Shown here piece after piece: positions 46,601 to 58,124 of a stretch of DNA of 64,000 nt (positions within the stretch are counted from its first letter, which is position 1; every line of letters starts with the position of its first letter). The notes beneath the pieces were generated by a model that saw only the letters and a program-made list of their open reading frames with translations, did no database searches and had not been told where the DNA came from. This stretch comes from Megaustenia siamemsis (Eukaryota > Mollusca > Gastropoda > Stylommatophora > Ariophantidae), in assembly GCA_032433765.1 (NCBI GenBank), contig JAVIAB010000159.1, forward strand, positions 53,396,972 to 53,460,971. The letters are read 5' to 3'. The position numbers and the translations under genes were made by a program.

Positions 46601-49600
46601 GTAGTGTAACCTACACTATTCTTACAGTCAAGTAGTGTAACCTACACTATTCTTACAGTCAAGTAGTGTAACCTACACTATTCTTACAGTCAAGTAGTGT
46701 AACTTACACTATTCTTACAGTCAAGTAGTATAACCTGCCACTATTCTTACAGTCAAGTAGTGTAACCTGCCACTATACTTACAGTCAAGTAGTATAACCT
46801 GCCACTATTCTTGCAGCCAAGTAGTGTAACCTACACTATTCTTACAGTCAAGTTGTGTAACCTACACTATTCTTACAGTCAAGTAGTGTAACCTACACTA
46901 TTCTTACAGTCAAGTAGTGTAACCTACACTATTCTTACAGTCAAGTAGTGTAACTTACACTATTCTTACAGTCAAGTAGTGTACCCTACACTATTCTTAC
47001 AGTCAAGTAGTGTAACCTACCACTATTCTTACAGTCATGTAGTGTAACCTGCCACTATTCTTACAGTCAAGTAGTGTAACCTGCCACTATTCTTACAGTC
47101 AAGTAGTGTAACCTGCCACTATTCTTACAGTCAAGTAGTGTAACCTGCCACTATTCTTACAGTAAAGTAGTATAACCTGCCACTATTCTTACAGTCAAGT
47201 AGTATAACCTGCCACTATTCTTACAGTCAAGTAGTGTAACCTGCCACTAATCTTACAGTCAAGTAGTATAACCTGCCACTATTCTTACAGTCAAGTAGTG
47301 TAACCTGCCACTATTCTTACCGTCAAGTAGTATAACCTGCCACTATTCTTACAGTCAAGTAGTGTAACCTGCCACTATTCTTACAGTCAAGTAGTGTAAC
47401 CTGCCACTATTCTTACAGTAAAGTAGTGTAACCTGCCACTATTCTTACAGTCAAGTAGTGCAACCTGCCACTATTCTTACAGTCAAGTAGTGCAACCTAC
47501 CACTATTCTTACAGTCAAGTAGTGCAATCTGCCACTATTCTTACGGTCAAGTAGTGCAACCTGCCACTATTCTTACAGTCAAGTAGTGCAACCTGCCACT
47601 ATTCTTACAGTCAAGTAGTGTAACCTGCCACTATTCTTACAGTAAAGTAGTGTAACCTGTCACTATTCTCACAGTCAAGTAGTATAACCTGCCACTATTC
47701 TTACAGTCAAGTAGTGCAAACTGCCACTATTCTTACAGTCAAGTAGTGTAACCTGCCACTATTCTTACAGTCAAGTAGAGTAACCTGCCACTATTCTTAC
47801 AGTCAAGTAGTGTAACCTGCCACTAGTCTTACAGTCAAGTAGTATAACCTGCCACTATACTTACAGTAAAGTAGTATAACCTGCCACTATTCTTACAGTC
47901 AAGTAGTGTAACCTGCCACTATTCTTACAGTCAAGTAGTGCAACATGCCACTATTCTTACAGTCAAGTAGTGTAACCTGCCACTATTCTTACAGTCAAGT
48001 AGTATAACCTGCCACTATTCTTACAGTCAAGTAGTGTAACCTACACTATTCTTACAGTCAAGTAGTGTAACCTACACTATTCTTACAGTCAAGTAGTGTA
48101 ACCTACACTATTCTTACAGTCAAGTAGTTTAACCTACACTATTCTTACAGTCAAGTAGTGTAACCTACACTATTCTTACAGTCAAGTAGTGTAACCTACA
48201 CTATTCTTACAGTCAAGTAGTGTAACTTACACTATTCTTACAGTCAAGTAGTGTACCCTACACTATTCTTACAGTCAAGTAGTGTAACCTGCCACTATTC
48301 TTACAGTCAAGTAGTGTAACCTGCCACTATTCTTACAGTCAAGTAGTGTAACCTGCCACTATTCTTACAGTCAAGTAGTGTAACCTGCCACTATTCCTAC
48401 AGTCAAGTAGTGTAACCTGCCACTATTCTTACAGTAAAGTAGTATAACCTGCCACTATTCTTACAGTCAAGTAGTGCAACCTGCCACTATTCTTACAGTC
48501 AAGTAGTGCAACCTGCCACTATTCTTACAGTCAAGTAGTGCAACCTGCCACTATTCTTACAGTCCAGTAGTGCAACCTGCCACTATTCTTACAGTCAAGT
48601 CGTGCAATCTGCCACTATTCTTACGGTCAAGTAGTGCAACCTGCCACTATTCTTACGGTCAAGTAGTGCAACCTGCCACTATTTTTACAGTCAAGTAGTG
48701 TAACCTGCCACTATTCTTACAGTAAAGTAGTGTAACCCGCCACTATTCTTACAGTCACGTAGTATAACCTGCCACTATTCTTACAGTCAAGTAGTGCAAC
48801 CTGCCACTATTGTTACAGTCAAGTAGTGTAACCTGCCACTATTCTTACAGTCAAGTAGTGCAACCTGCCACTATTCTTACAGTCAAGTAGTGTAACCTGC
48901 CACTATTCTTACAGTCAAGTAGTATAACCTGCCACTATTCTTACAGTCAAGTAGTGTAACCTGCCACTAATCTTACAGTCAAGTAGTATAACCTGCCACT
49001 ATTCTTACAGTCAAGTAGTGTAACCTGCCACTATTCTTACAGTCAAGTAGTATAACCTGCCACTATTCTTGCAGTCAAGTAGTGTAACCTACACTATTCT
49101 TACAGTCAAGTAGTGTAACCTACACTATTCTTACAGTCAAGTAGTGTAACCTACACTATTCTTACAGTCAAGTAGTGTAACCTACACTATTCTTACAGTC
49201 AAGTAGTGTAACTTACACTATTCTTACAGTCAAGTAGTATAACCTGCCACTATTCTTACAGTCAAGTAGTGTAACCTGCCACTATACTTACAGTCAAGTA
49301 GTATAACCTGCCACTATTCTTGCAGCCAAGTAGTGTAACCTACACTATTCTTACAGTCAAGTTGTGTAACCTACACTATTCTTACAGTCAAGTAGTGTAA
49401 CCTACACTATTCTTACAGTCAAGTAGTGTAACCTACACTATTCTTACAGTCAAGTAGTGTAACTTACACTATTCTTACAGTCAAGTAGTGTACCCTACAC
49501 TATTCTTACAGTCAAGTAGTGTAACCTACCACTATTCTTACAGTCATGTAGTGTAACCTGCCACTATTCTTACAGTCAAGTAGTGTAACCTGCCACTATT

Positions 49601-51190
49601 CTTACAGTCAAGTAGTGTAACCTGCCACTATTCTTACAGTAAAGTAGTGTAACCTGCCACTATTCTTACAGTAAAGTAGTATAACCTGCCACTATTCTTA
49701 CAGTCAAGTAGTATAACCTGCCACTATTCTTACAGTCAAGTAGTGTAACCTGCCACTAATCTTACAGTCAAGTAGTATAACCTGCCACTATTCTTACAGT
49801 CAAGTAGTGTAACCTGCCACTATTCTTACAGTCAAGTAGTATAACCTGCCACTATTCTTGCAGTCAAGTAGTGTAACCTACACTATTCTTACAGTCAAGT
49901 AGTGTAACCTACACTATTCTTACAGTCAAGTAGTGTAACCTACACTATTCTTACAGTCAAGTAGTGTAACCTACACTATTCTTACAGTCAAGTAGTGTAA
50001 CCTACACTATTCTTACAGTCAAGTAGTGTAACTTACACTATTCTTACAGCCAAGTAGTGTACCCTACACTATTCTTACAGTCAAGTAGTGTAACCTGCCA
50101 CTATTCTTACAGTCAAGTAGTGTAACCTGCCACTATTCTTACAGTCAAGTAGTGTAACCTGCCACTATTCTTACAGTCAAGTAGTGTAACCATCCACTAT
50201 TCTTACAGTAAAGTAGTGTAACCTGCCACTATTCTTACAGTAAAGTAGTATAACCTGCCACTATTCTTACAGTCAAGTAGTGCAACCTGCCACTATTCTT
50301 ACAGTCAAGTAGTGCAACCTGCCACTATTCTTACAGTCAAGTAGTGCAACCTGCCACTATTCTTACAGTCAAGTAGTGCAACCTACCACTATTCTTACAG
50401 TCAAGTAGTGCAATCTGCCACTATTCTTACGGTCAAGTAGTGCAACCTGCCACTATTCTTACAGTCAAGTAGTGCAACCTGCCACTATTCTTACAGTCAA
50501 GTAGTGTAACCTGCCACTATTCTTACAGTAAAGTAGTGTAACCTGCCACTATTCTTACAGTCAAGTAGTATAACCTGCCACTATTCTTACAGTCAAGTAG
50601 TGCAACCTGCCACTATTCTTACAGTCAAGTAGTGTAACCTGCCACTATTCTTACAGTCAAGTAGTGCAACCTGCCACTATTCTTACAGCCAAGTAGTGTA
50701 ACCTGCCACTATTCTTACAGTCAAGTAGTATAACCTGCCACTATTCTTACAGTCAAGTAGTGTAACCTGCCACTATTCTTACAGTCAAGTAGTGTAACCT
50801 GCCACTAATCTTACAGTCAAGTAGTATAACCTGCCACTATTCTTACAGTCAAGTAGTATAACCTTCCACTATTCTTACAGTCAAGTAGTGTAACCTGCCA
50901 CTATTCTTACAGTCAAGTAGTGCAACCTGCCACTATTCTTACAGTCAAGTAGTGTAACCTGCTACTATTCTTACAGTCAAGTAGTATAACCTGCCACTAT
51001 TCTTACAGTCAAGTAGTGTAACCTGCCACTATTCTTACAGTCAAGTAGTGTAACCTTCCACTAATCTTACAGTCAAGTAGTATAACCTGCCACTATTCTT
51101 ACAGTCAAGTAGTATAACCTGCCACTATTCTTACAGTCAAGTAGTGTAACCTGCCACTTTTCTTACAGTCAAGTAGTGTACGCTTAATTT
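43690..51190. repeat. 7.5-kb satellite of 32/33-bp monomers with a 2,509-bp higher-order repeat
   Basis: About 228 head-to-tail copies of TTCTTACAGTCAAGTAGTG + TAACCTGCCACTAT (33 bp) or the 32-bp form with TAACCTACACTAT. Point variants (GTGCAA, GTATAA, CAGTAAAG, CGGTCAAG) are shared between distant units. Marker variants recur 2,509 bp apart: CCACTAGTCT at 45,311/47,820, ACCCGCCAC at 46,226/48,735, TTGCAGCCAAG at 46,811/49,320. There are no unique spacers. Confidence 0.97.
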
Positions 51191-51207
51191 CTACTTATAG
51201 TCAAATA

Positions 51208-51472
51208 GTGTTGGGAGCCTATAAAGCTCAGTGGATAGTGAACTGGACTACAAAGGACAACGAGTAGGGTTCAATCCCAACCGACGGCTTGCGGTTTCAC
51301 CCAGATTTAAATGGGTACCGAATTTTTTTCCTGGGAAAGTAAATCAGCACGGGCGTAATATCGACCACATTACCCCAAAAATCATGTGCTGAAGGTCTGT
51401 AAATTTATGGTCACTAACACCATATTCCCTATAAGCCACTTAGCGTGACGACGGTACTTTGCTTTTTTTCTA
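51208..51472 (+). mobile_element. SINE-2 copy (tRNA-derived)
   Basis: Head AAAGCTCAGTGGATAGTG (A box) and TAGGGTTCAATCCCAAC (B box). Body CACCCAG..AAATGGGTACCGAA; tail ATTCCCTATAAGCCACTTAG, CGTGACG. It sits just past the satellite. Confidence 0.9.
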
Positions 51473-51984
51473 TAGTCAAATAGTGTACACTGACAATTTT
51501 TTATTACAGTCAAGTAGTCCAAGCTGTCTGTCTTTTTACAGTCAAATAGAGCACGCCATTTCTCTTCTTATTGCTGATTGTTGCTCTGTCACCTTTCTTT
51601 ATATAAACAATAAGTTTCAAACCACCACAATTTTTACACTGAAAGTCACGATTCATAATAAAAATATGATAATCTGCCATCAGACTTGCAGCCACCCATT
51701 TCTTTTACGTTGAAACATTATCTGTTCAGCAATCTGATCATGGTTACGTATTTGTGAACATCGTAGTTGCGCGCATCACGTCGTTTGTATAGTGAATCAC
51801 TCCACTAATGTGAGACTTGCTCCATTTATATGCTTTAGGCACACATAATAAATGTATTAAAAGTGGAGGAAGAGAGATGTGAAGTTGAAAGTGCAGAAGA
51901 AGAAACAGACAACTATTAATAGATGGGTATTCCAGTAATATTTAGTCACCTCTGTGTTAAGTGCAAACCTTACACTACCGGTCT
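51473..51984. other. Trailing degenerate satellite units, then spacer
   Basis: CTATAGTCAAATAGTGTA and TTACAGTCAAGTAG occur to about 51,550. Beyond that nothing is recognised. Confidence 0.55.
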
Positions 51985-52070
51985 TCATCAACTGTCGAGA
52001 TCGAAAGCTGTGGAGAGACATGATCACCTACGCAAGCAGACATGATAATTTGTGATGATAATGATCGACT
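51985..52070 (+). mobile_element. LINE C 3' tip
   Basis: AACTGTCGAGATCGAAAG, GGAGAGACATGATCACCTA and a TGATGATAATGA tail match the LINE C terminus (38,785-38,857). Confidence 0.85.
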
Positions 52071-52204
52071 TTGGTATGATAAAAAGGGATCGGACAAATA
52101 TGTGTTTGCTAGCGCGCTTATCACACTACAACTGACACAAGACCACTGTTGTAGAATGTCAGATTGATAATAATTGTGGCTAAAATAACTTTACTTGTAC
52201 TTAC

Positions 52205-52259
52205 CTCCACATACACAAACTGCTACCAAAGCAAGGAAAGATAACGCTAGAACGGCCAT
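52205..52259 (-). CDS. GRL101-like: GRL101-like receptor exon 1: signal peptide
   Basis: Fifty-five coding bases give 18 residues, MAVLALSFLALVAVCVCG, a typical hydrophobic signal peptide core, and end in a near-ideal donor GGAG|GTAAGT. The start has a favourable context (A at -3, G at +4). The exon ends in phase 1, which the acceptor at 38,069 continues in frame. The next host-like sequence downstream on this strand is that exon. Alternative: first exon of another secreted protein. An upstream ATG near 52,312 in another frame overlaps the start. Confidence 0.62.
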
Positions 52260-52524
52260 AGTGGGTTAATAGACACAAGAGTTGAAGTCCCTGGAAGATG
52301 TCTCCACATGCCTCTCAAACGAGCGCAATGTTTGTTATGGCGGGATGGAAGAAAACTGTAAGAAAATTGTTTATATACATTCGCCAGGTCCCATCGATCT
52401 CCTCTTCGATAACGAGCTTTTGTCGATTCGATCAATTAGAATATGTAATATTACAGCGGCCAGACTCACCACGCTCAAGAAAATGTAACAATATCAATGC
52501 AGCAGATAATAATCTATCTATTGA
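52260..52524 (-). promoter_or_regulatory. Putative promoter and 5' UTR of the receptor gene
   Basis: A TATA box (TATATAAA on the minus strand, 52,377-52,370) lies about 110 bp upstream of the exon 1 ATG, predicting a start near 52,340-52,345 and a 5' UTR of about 80 nt. LINE E begins at about 52,525, so unique upstream sequence is short. Confidence 0.5.
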
Positions 52525-54050
52525 CCTTTCGAGCCGTAGCCGGCCCATAGGGCGTAGACCAAGATACTCCTCTTATCTGAATTTTTGTTCTAGCAGTTTT
52601 CAATTCTTTTAAAGATATTTTATCAAATCTCGCCATTTGTCTCTGTTCTGTGCAAGCAGCTCTATCTCTATGAGGGAACCGAATCCTGCTGATCTTGCCT
52701 CTCTCATCATTGTTCTTCTCAGTATCTCTCTGGGTCTTCCTCTTTTCCTCTTACCTGTTGTTTCCCACATGAGGGCTTGCTTTGCTATTCGGTTATTATC
52801 TCTTCTCATCACATGTCCAACATATGACCATCGTCTTTTCTTTATTACTGAAGATATTAGTGGTTGATTGGCGATTTCTCTAATTTCCTCGTTTGTTTTG
52901 AATTCGTTCCACGCTATACCAAGTATTTTCCTTAGACATTTATTTTCGAATGCGTTCAACTTTGTTTCTATATCTCTTGTTGTTTTCCAGCTTTCACACG
53001 CATACGTAATGGTTGATAGTACTTTTGATTTGAATAGTCTAAATTTTGTGTTTGTGCTGATTAGTTTTTATTTCCACAACTTTTCAAGGCTTCTGAAAGA
53101 CATTGCTGCTTTAGCTATTCTGATTCTAATTTCTTTGCTTGTATCCCCTTCTCGATCAATGTAGCTTCCAAGATAGGTAAAGTAATCGATCTCTTCTACT
53201 GGTTTGTTTTTTCATGTATATTTTGTCTACTGTTGGAATTAAACTTTTCATGACTTTAGTCTTTTCATGATTGATCTCAAGCCCAATTTTGCTGGCTATT
53301 GATGATAGTTCATTTGTGTTTTCTTGCATCGTTTTTATCTGACTGCTGATGAGAACTATGTCATCAGCAAAGTCGAGTTCCTCCAAATGGTCTCCTTGAA
53401 TCCATTCGATGCCTTTATTACCAGTGCAGCATTTCTTCATTATGAAGTCCATAACAACTCCAAATAACAAGGGCGATAAAATACATCCTTGTTTAACCCC
53501 AGTTTCTATTAGGAAACATTCGCTCAGTCCTTCCTCTGTTCGAACTGCACATGTGTAACCATCATACATGTCTTTAATAATATTTATGATTTTTTATGGT
53601 AAGCCATATTGCTTCAGAATTTTCCACAAAGAATCTCTATGAATACTATCAAATGCTTTTTTGAAGTCGATGAAGTTAAGTACAAAAGGTTTTTGCTTTT
53701 CAATGTGTTCCTCCAATAAAAGTCGTAGAGTGAAAATGTGGCCAAGACAGCTTCTCCCTTTTCTAAACCCAGCCTGTTCTTCACGCATTACTGTATCTAT
53801 TGAATCCTGTATTCTATTTAGGATGATTTTGCAGAATAACTTTGAGGCAACTGACAAAAGTGTCACTCCAGTTGTTACAATCTCTAAGATTGTCCTTTTT
53901 GGAATCTTAAAAATGTTTCCTTTTGTTCCATTTATGAGGCGTTTTCTCTGCTTTCCAAGTGATGTTGAACATTTTCTGGAGATGTTTTAAATTATGGCTA
54001 TCAATTGTCTTGAGGATCTCAGCTGTTAACTTATCCTCTCCAGCAGCCTT
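52525..54050 (-). mobile_element. LINE E, RT to 3' end
   Basis: Minus strand: NKAAGEDKLTAEILK pre-RT, REEQAGFRKGRSCLGHIFTL, FIDFKKAFDSIHRDSLWKIL, GVKQGCILSPLLFGVV, LDFADDIVLIS (FADD catalytic motif), NAFENKCLRKILGIAWNEF, WSYVGHVMRRD and GKRKRGRPR, then about 85 bp of 3' UTR. Frames change at about 53,570-53,600 and 53,160. It is the best-preserved RT domain in the window. Its 5' side fuses to the 24-bp minisatellite. Confidence 0.92.
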
Positions 54051-54470
54051 GTTGTTGGTCATATTTGTTGTGTTCATAGCTCTGATATTTGTTGTTTTAG
54101 AAACGTCATGGTTGTTGTGTTCAGAGTTCTCATATTTGTTCTGTTCATGGCTCGCATATTTGTTTGTATTCAACGCTTTTTTGTTGTTGTGTTCAGCGGT
54201 CTCATAGTTGTTATATTCATCGCTCTCATAATTTTTTTTTTTTAGAGCTATCATGTTAGTTTTTTTTTAGAACCGTCATGTTTGTTGTGTTCAGAGTTCT
54301 CATATATGTTGTGTTCATCGCTCTCATATTTGTTTTGTTCATCGCTCTCATATTTGTTGTGTTTAGAGCTCGCATTTGTTGTTTTAGAACCGTCATATAT
54401 TTGCTGTGCTCAGAACTTTCATAATTGTTATGTTCAGAGTTCCGATATTTGTTCAAGGCCAAAAAATGCT
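54051..54470. repeat. 24-bp minisatellite abutting LINE E
   Basis: Same repeat as 9,817-10,095 (CATATTTGTTGTGTTCAGAG type) but more diverged, with poly-T interruptions at 54,233-54,270. It joins LINE E pre-RT sequence directly at about 54,050. Confidence 0.9.
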
Positions 54471-55149
54471 GAATAAAGCGTGTCATGATTGTACAAAGAA
54501 ATTACGACGGTGTACGCCTTGCGTCGGTTTGTTTACAATTCTCTTCGCTAGCCTTTGACTAAAAAGTCTTACCCACAAGGCAGTTGAGTTGTTATAATTC
54601 AGGCTGCCCTCCCTTAGCCTTTTACTCTGACGACCATACTGCAATTCAGCAGGGCAACCGCAGGTTGTTGTACTGTTTACTGCATACAGTAGTAGGTAAA
54701 ATCACCCGAATTGTTTGCTATAGCTTTCCCGTATTCATTTTAGCTGATAGTATAGGGCTATCTTTGGGCCTTGTTGTACAGTGTATCATGTATTTGTTCG
54801 TTACTATTTCATCATTATTTCGTTCCTTGTTCACTGACGTGGGTGATCGTGTCTCCCAACAAATCTGTGCCTCAAAATCTATTCGTTAATTCCGTCTCAT
54901 TAAATCTTCTTTCATTCACGGTTCTTGTACAATCTATGATTTCTTACATTCTCAATATTTTCTTATTTATTTGTTGATGTTGCGGAAACATTATGCAGCT
55001 GTTCCCTTTCTAATGTGCCAACTTGGCACAGGAGCCTCAGATCGACAAAAGAGGAAGAAAACATTTTGAATAAGGAGACAGACAAATTTGAGCATGCATG
55101 CCCTCTATATGCCTTGTGATATAAAGCTGAAAGAGAACTTTATGGTTAC
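54471..55149. other. Unassigned spacer
   Basis: Frames at 54,584-54,977 show no recognisable domain. CTTAGCCTTTTACTCTGACG might be part of another element; not assigned. Confidence 0.4.
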
Positions 55150-56065
55150 GTCTTGGTGGGTAGGTTGGCACGATCTGAGAGAGTCAGCATATGCTGTGTA
55201 GGTAGATTGTGTAGAAACGATTTGACAGAGTCAGCATATGTTGTGTAGGTAGATTGTGTAGACACTGAGAGAGTCAGCATATGTTGTGTAGGTAGATTGT
55301 GTAGACACTATCTGAGAGAGTCAGCATATGTTGTGTAGGTAGATTGAGTAGGCACAATCTGAGAGCGTCAGCATATGCTGTGTAGGTAGATTGTGTTGGC
55401 ACTATCTGAGAGTGTCAGCATATTCTGTGTAGGTAGATTGTGTAGGCACGATTTGAGAGAGTCAGCATGTACTGTGTTTGGGAGATTGTGAAGGCACGAT
55501 TTGAGAGAGTCAGCATATGCTGTGTAGTTAGATTGTGTAGGCACGATTTGAGAGAGTCAGCATGTGTTGTGTAGGTATATTGTGTAGGCACGATCTGAGA
55601 TTGACAGCATATGCTGTGTAGGTAAATTGTATATGGATGATCTTAGAGCGTCAGCTTATGGTGTGTAGGTAGATTGTGTAGGCACGATTTGAGAGAGTCA
55701 GCATATGCTGTGTATTTAGATTGTGTAGGCACGGTCTGAGAGAGACATCATATGCTGTGTAGGTAGATTGTGTAGGCACGATTTTAGAGAGTCAGCATAT
55801 GCTGTGTATTTAGATTGTGTAGGCACGATCTGAGAGAGACAGCATATGCTGTGTAGGTAGATTCTGTAGGCACGATTTGAGAGCGTCAGCATATACTGTT
55901 TAGGTAGATTGTATGGTTACTATCTGAGAGCGACAGCATATACTGTGTAGGTAGATTGTGTGGGCACGATTTGAGAGAGTCAGCTTATGCTGTGTAGGTA
56001 GATTGTGTAGGCACGATTTGAGAGAGTCAGCATATGCTGTGTAGGTAGATTATGTTGGCACGATT
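55150..56065. repeat. ~47-bp minisatellite
   Basis: About 19 units of GTAGATTGTGTAGGCACGAT + TTGAGAGAGT + CAGCATATGCTG + TGTAG. The CAGCATATGCTG core is a perfect 12-bp palindrome in many units. Confidence 0.95.
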
Positions 56066-56575
56066 ATTCCCAGCTTATTTCACAGTTCTCCATTTCTGAT
56101 CTCATCGCTCAGACTATTTTCTGTCATTTGTCTAACACATTTCATCTCGGTGGTGTTTATGTTTGTACTTGTATCTAGGATCCAGGTCTGGCATTGGTAG
56201 AACACTGTCGAAATGATGATTGTTTTGTAGAGTGCTATTTTTGCCTCTAGAGTTATCTCCTAATCGGACAACAGTGCTGATAGATGCCCGATTTTTGACA
56301 AGCTTTGGTGTATCGTGAATCTATTTCTGTTGCATACGAATTGTCGTTAGTCACCAGACTTCTTAGATATTTAAATTCATTTGCTTGTCGATTTTCTTTT
56401 TCTCTTGATTGATATCCATGACTTCTTTTGTAATGATTGTCTTGTGGTTATAGAGAACCTTGCTGTAATGTTTATTAAATATTCTCCTGTAGGTCTTCTA
56501 ATTTTCCGCGTATTAGTGAATGAGCTTCTGCAAATAGAAACTTGTGAATTTTCTGTCATCAATGGGTGGATCTAT
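56066..56575 (-). mobile_element. LINE D C-terminal fragment
   Basis: Minus strand IGHLSALLSD, EITLEAKIALYKTIIISTVF, YQCQTWILDTST and MKCVRQMTENSLSDEIRN, paralleling 17,840-18,060. Confidence 0.85.
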
Positions 56576-56595
56576 TTGAATGTGTAGTTTATGTA

Positions 56596-57775
56596 GTTGA
56601 TTGTGGAAGGAAAGGGCATCAATAATGCAATATACATCTTAAGGACATTGATAGAAAGATCTATAGAGGTAACGAAAGATCTATATATGTGCTTTATAGA
56701 CTACACGAAAGCATTTGACAAAGTAAAGCATGTGGAAATAATCGATATGCTGGAGAAATTAAACATTGATGGCAAGGATCTGCGAATCATAAAAAAATCA
56801 TGTACTGGCAACAAACAGCAGCTATACGAATTAACATCCAAACAGGAAAGAAATTCAATATACAAAACAAGGAGTCAGACAAGGCTGTGTTCAGTCGCCG
56901 GATTTGTTTTCACTTTATAGCGAATATCCTATGAGATCAATAATAGACAAAAAATGAATTGAAGTCAACGGTCACAACATAAGTAATTTGCGATATGCGG
57001 ATGACACAGTCTTAATAGCAGAGACGTAGAACGAACTACAAAAAATGATAGACATAATAGTAAGAGAAAGCAACAAGAAAGGTCTCAATCTGAATAGTAA
57101 GAAAACAGAAGTAATGGTTATATCGAAGAAACAATCATCACCATCATGCAGCATAAAAATAGACGAGACAAATCTGAAACAAGTGCAACGTTTCAAATAC
57201 TTGGGTACAATAATAACATCAGATAGGAGATGCACCACAGAAATAAAAAGCAGAATAGCTCAGGCCAAAATAGCATTTCAGAAAATGAAAAATATCTTAT
57301 GCAACAAATCTATGTCGATAAAAATGAGAAAGGGAGTTCATCGGTGCTATATAGAACCAATTATGACCTATGGAAGCGAATCATGGACAATAGACAAACA
57401 AATGAAAAGACGATTAGAAGCCAAGAGATGGGATTTTTCAAAAGAATGTTGAAAGTTCCATGGACAGCTACAAAGACCAATGAGGAAGTTCTCAAAGGCC
57501 AACACAAAAAGGGAACTCTCAAAAAACATCAGAAGGAAGCAATCAACATTTATCGGGCACATCATGAGAAGAGGAAAGTTGGAATACTTGGTTACAACTG
57601 GCAAAATAAAAGGAAAGAGAGATCGTGGACAACAAAGAGATAAAATACTGGATAGCTTGGTGTCATGGCATGGGAAACAGTCAACAACAGAACTGTTACA
57701 ATGCATTGTAGATAGAAGATTATGGAGGGACATGATCGCCTACGCCAACCGGTATGTCACATGATGATGAGTTGA
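56596..57775 (+). mobile_element. LINE B, RT to 3' end
   Basis: GINNAIYILRTLIERSIEV, CFIDYTKAFDKVKHVEIID, SNLRYADDTVLIAE (mixed frame), NSKKTEVMVISKKQ, RFKYLGTIITSDRRC, YGSESWTIDKQMKRRLEA, RGKLEYLVTTGKIKGKRDRG and GATGATGA tail. Frame changes at about 56,860-57,045 and 57,430. It lies between opposite-strand LINE D pieces, with AGTTGAT near each border as a possible short TSD. Confidence 0.9.
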
Positions 57776-58124
57776 TGTAGGTAATTCTTAATCAAACTTC
57801 AAAGTGATCTGTATAACCTTCTACTGTTGTCACTGTGTAACTGTTGTTGATGTAGAGACTTTTAATTTGGTTGACTAGGAGTTAGCTTACTCTGTATGGT
57901 GTTAGTATCTCCATATTTGTTCTCTGTTAAATCATTCGAGTGGTTTTCATGGTCAATGAAAGGTAGGTACACATTTTATTTTGGTTCTTTCGTCCTTTCT
58001 GCTAATCGTTTTAGAGTTATAAGTGCGTCAGTACATCCTACAATTTTTTTTGGAGCCACATTTAAGATTGGCTTAACTGTTGTTCTATTATTAGCGTTGG
58101 CTTTTCTTCTATAATTTTGACGTA
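57776..58124. other. Unassigned, probably decayed LINE D interior
   Basis: Lies between LINE D C-terminal and N-terminal pieces but no RT block is legible. Confidence 0.4.

Larger units (their letters stand above)
38070..52204 (-). other. Inferred 14.1-kb intron 1 of the GRL101-like gene
   Basis: Minus strand: donor GGAG|GTAAGT at 52,205/52,204 and acceptor TTGTTGTTGCAG|GG at 38,070/38,069. The exons join in phase 1 and keep the frame (..VCVCG then GIQGSDSG..). It contains LINEs, two SINEs and a 7.5-kb satellite. The pairing is inference; no transcript is available here. Confidence 0.6.

Noticed and set aside
43690..51190. CRISPR-like regular array
   Set aside because: Monomers are directly contiguous with no unique spacers, and the window is eukaryotic.
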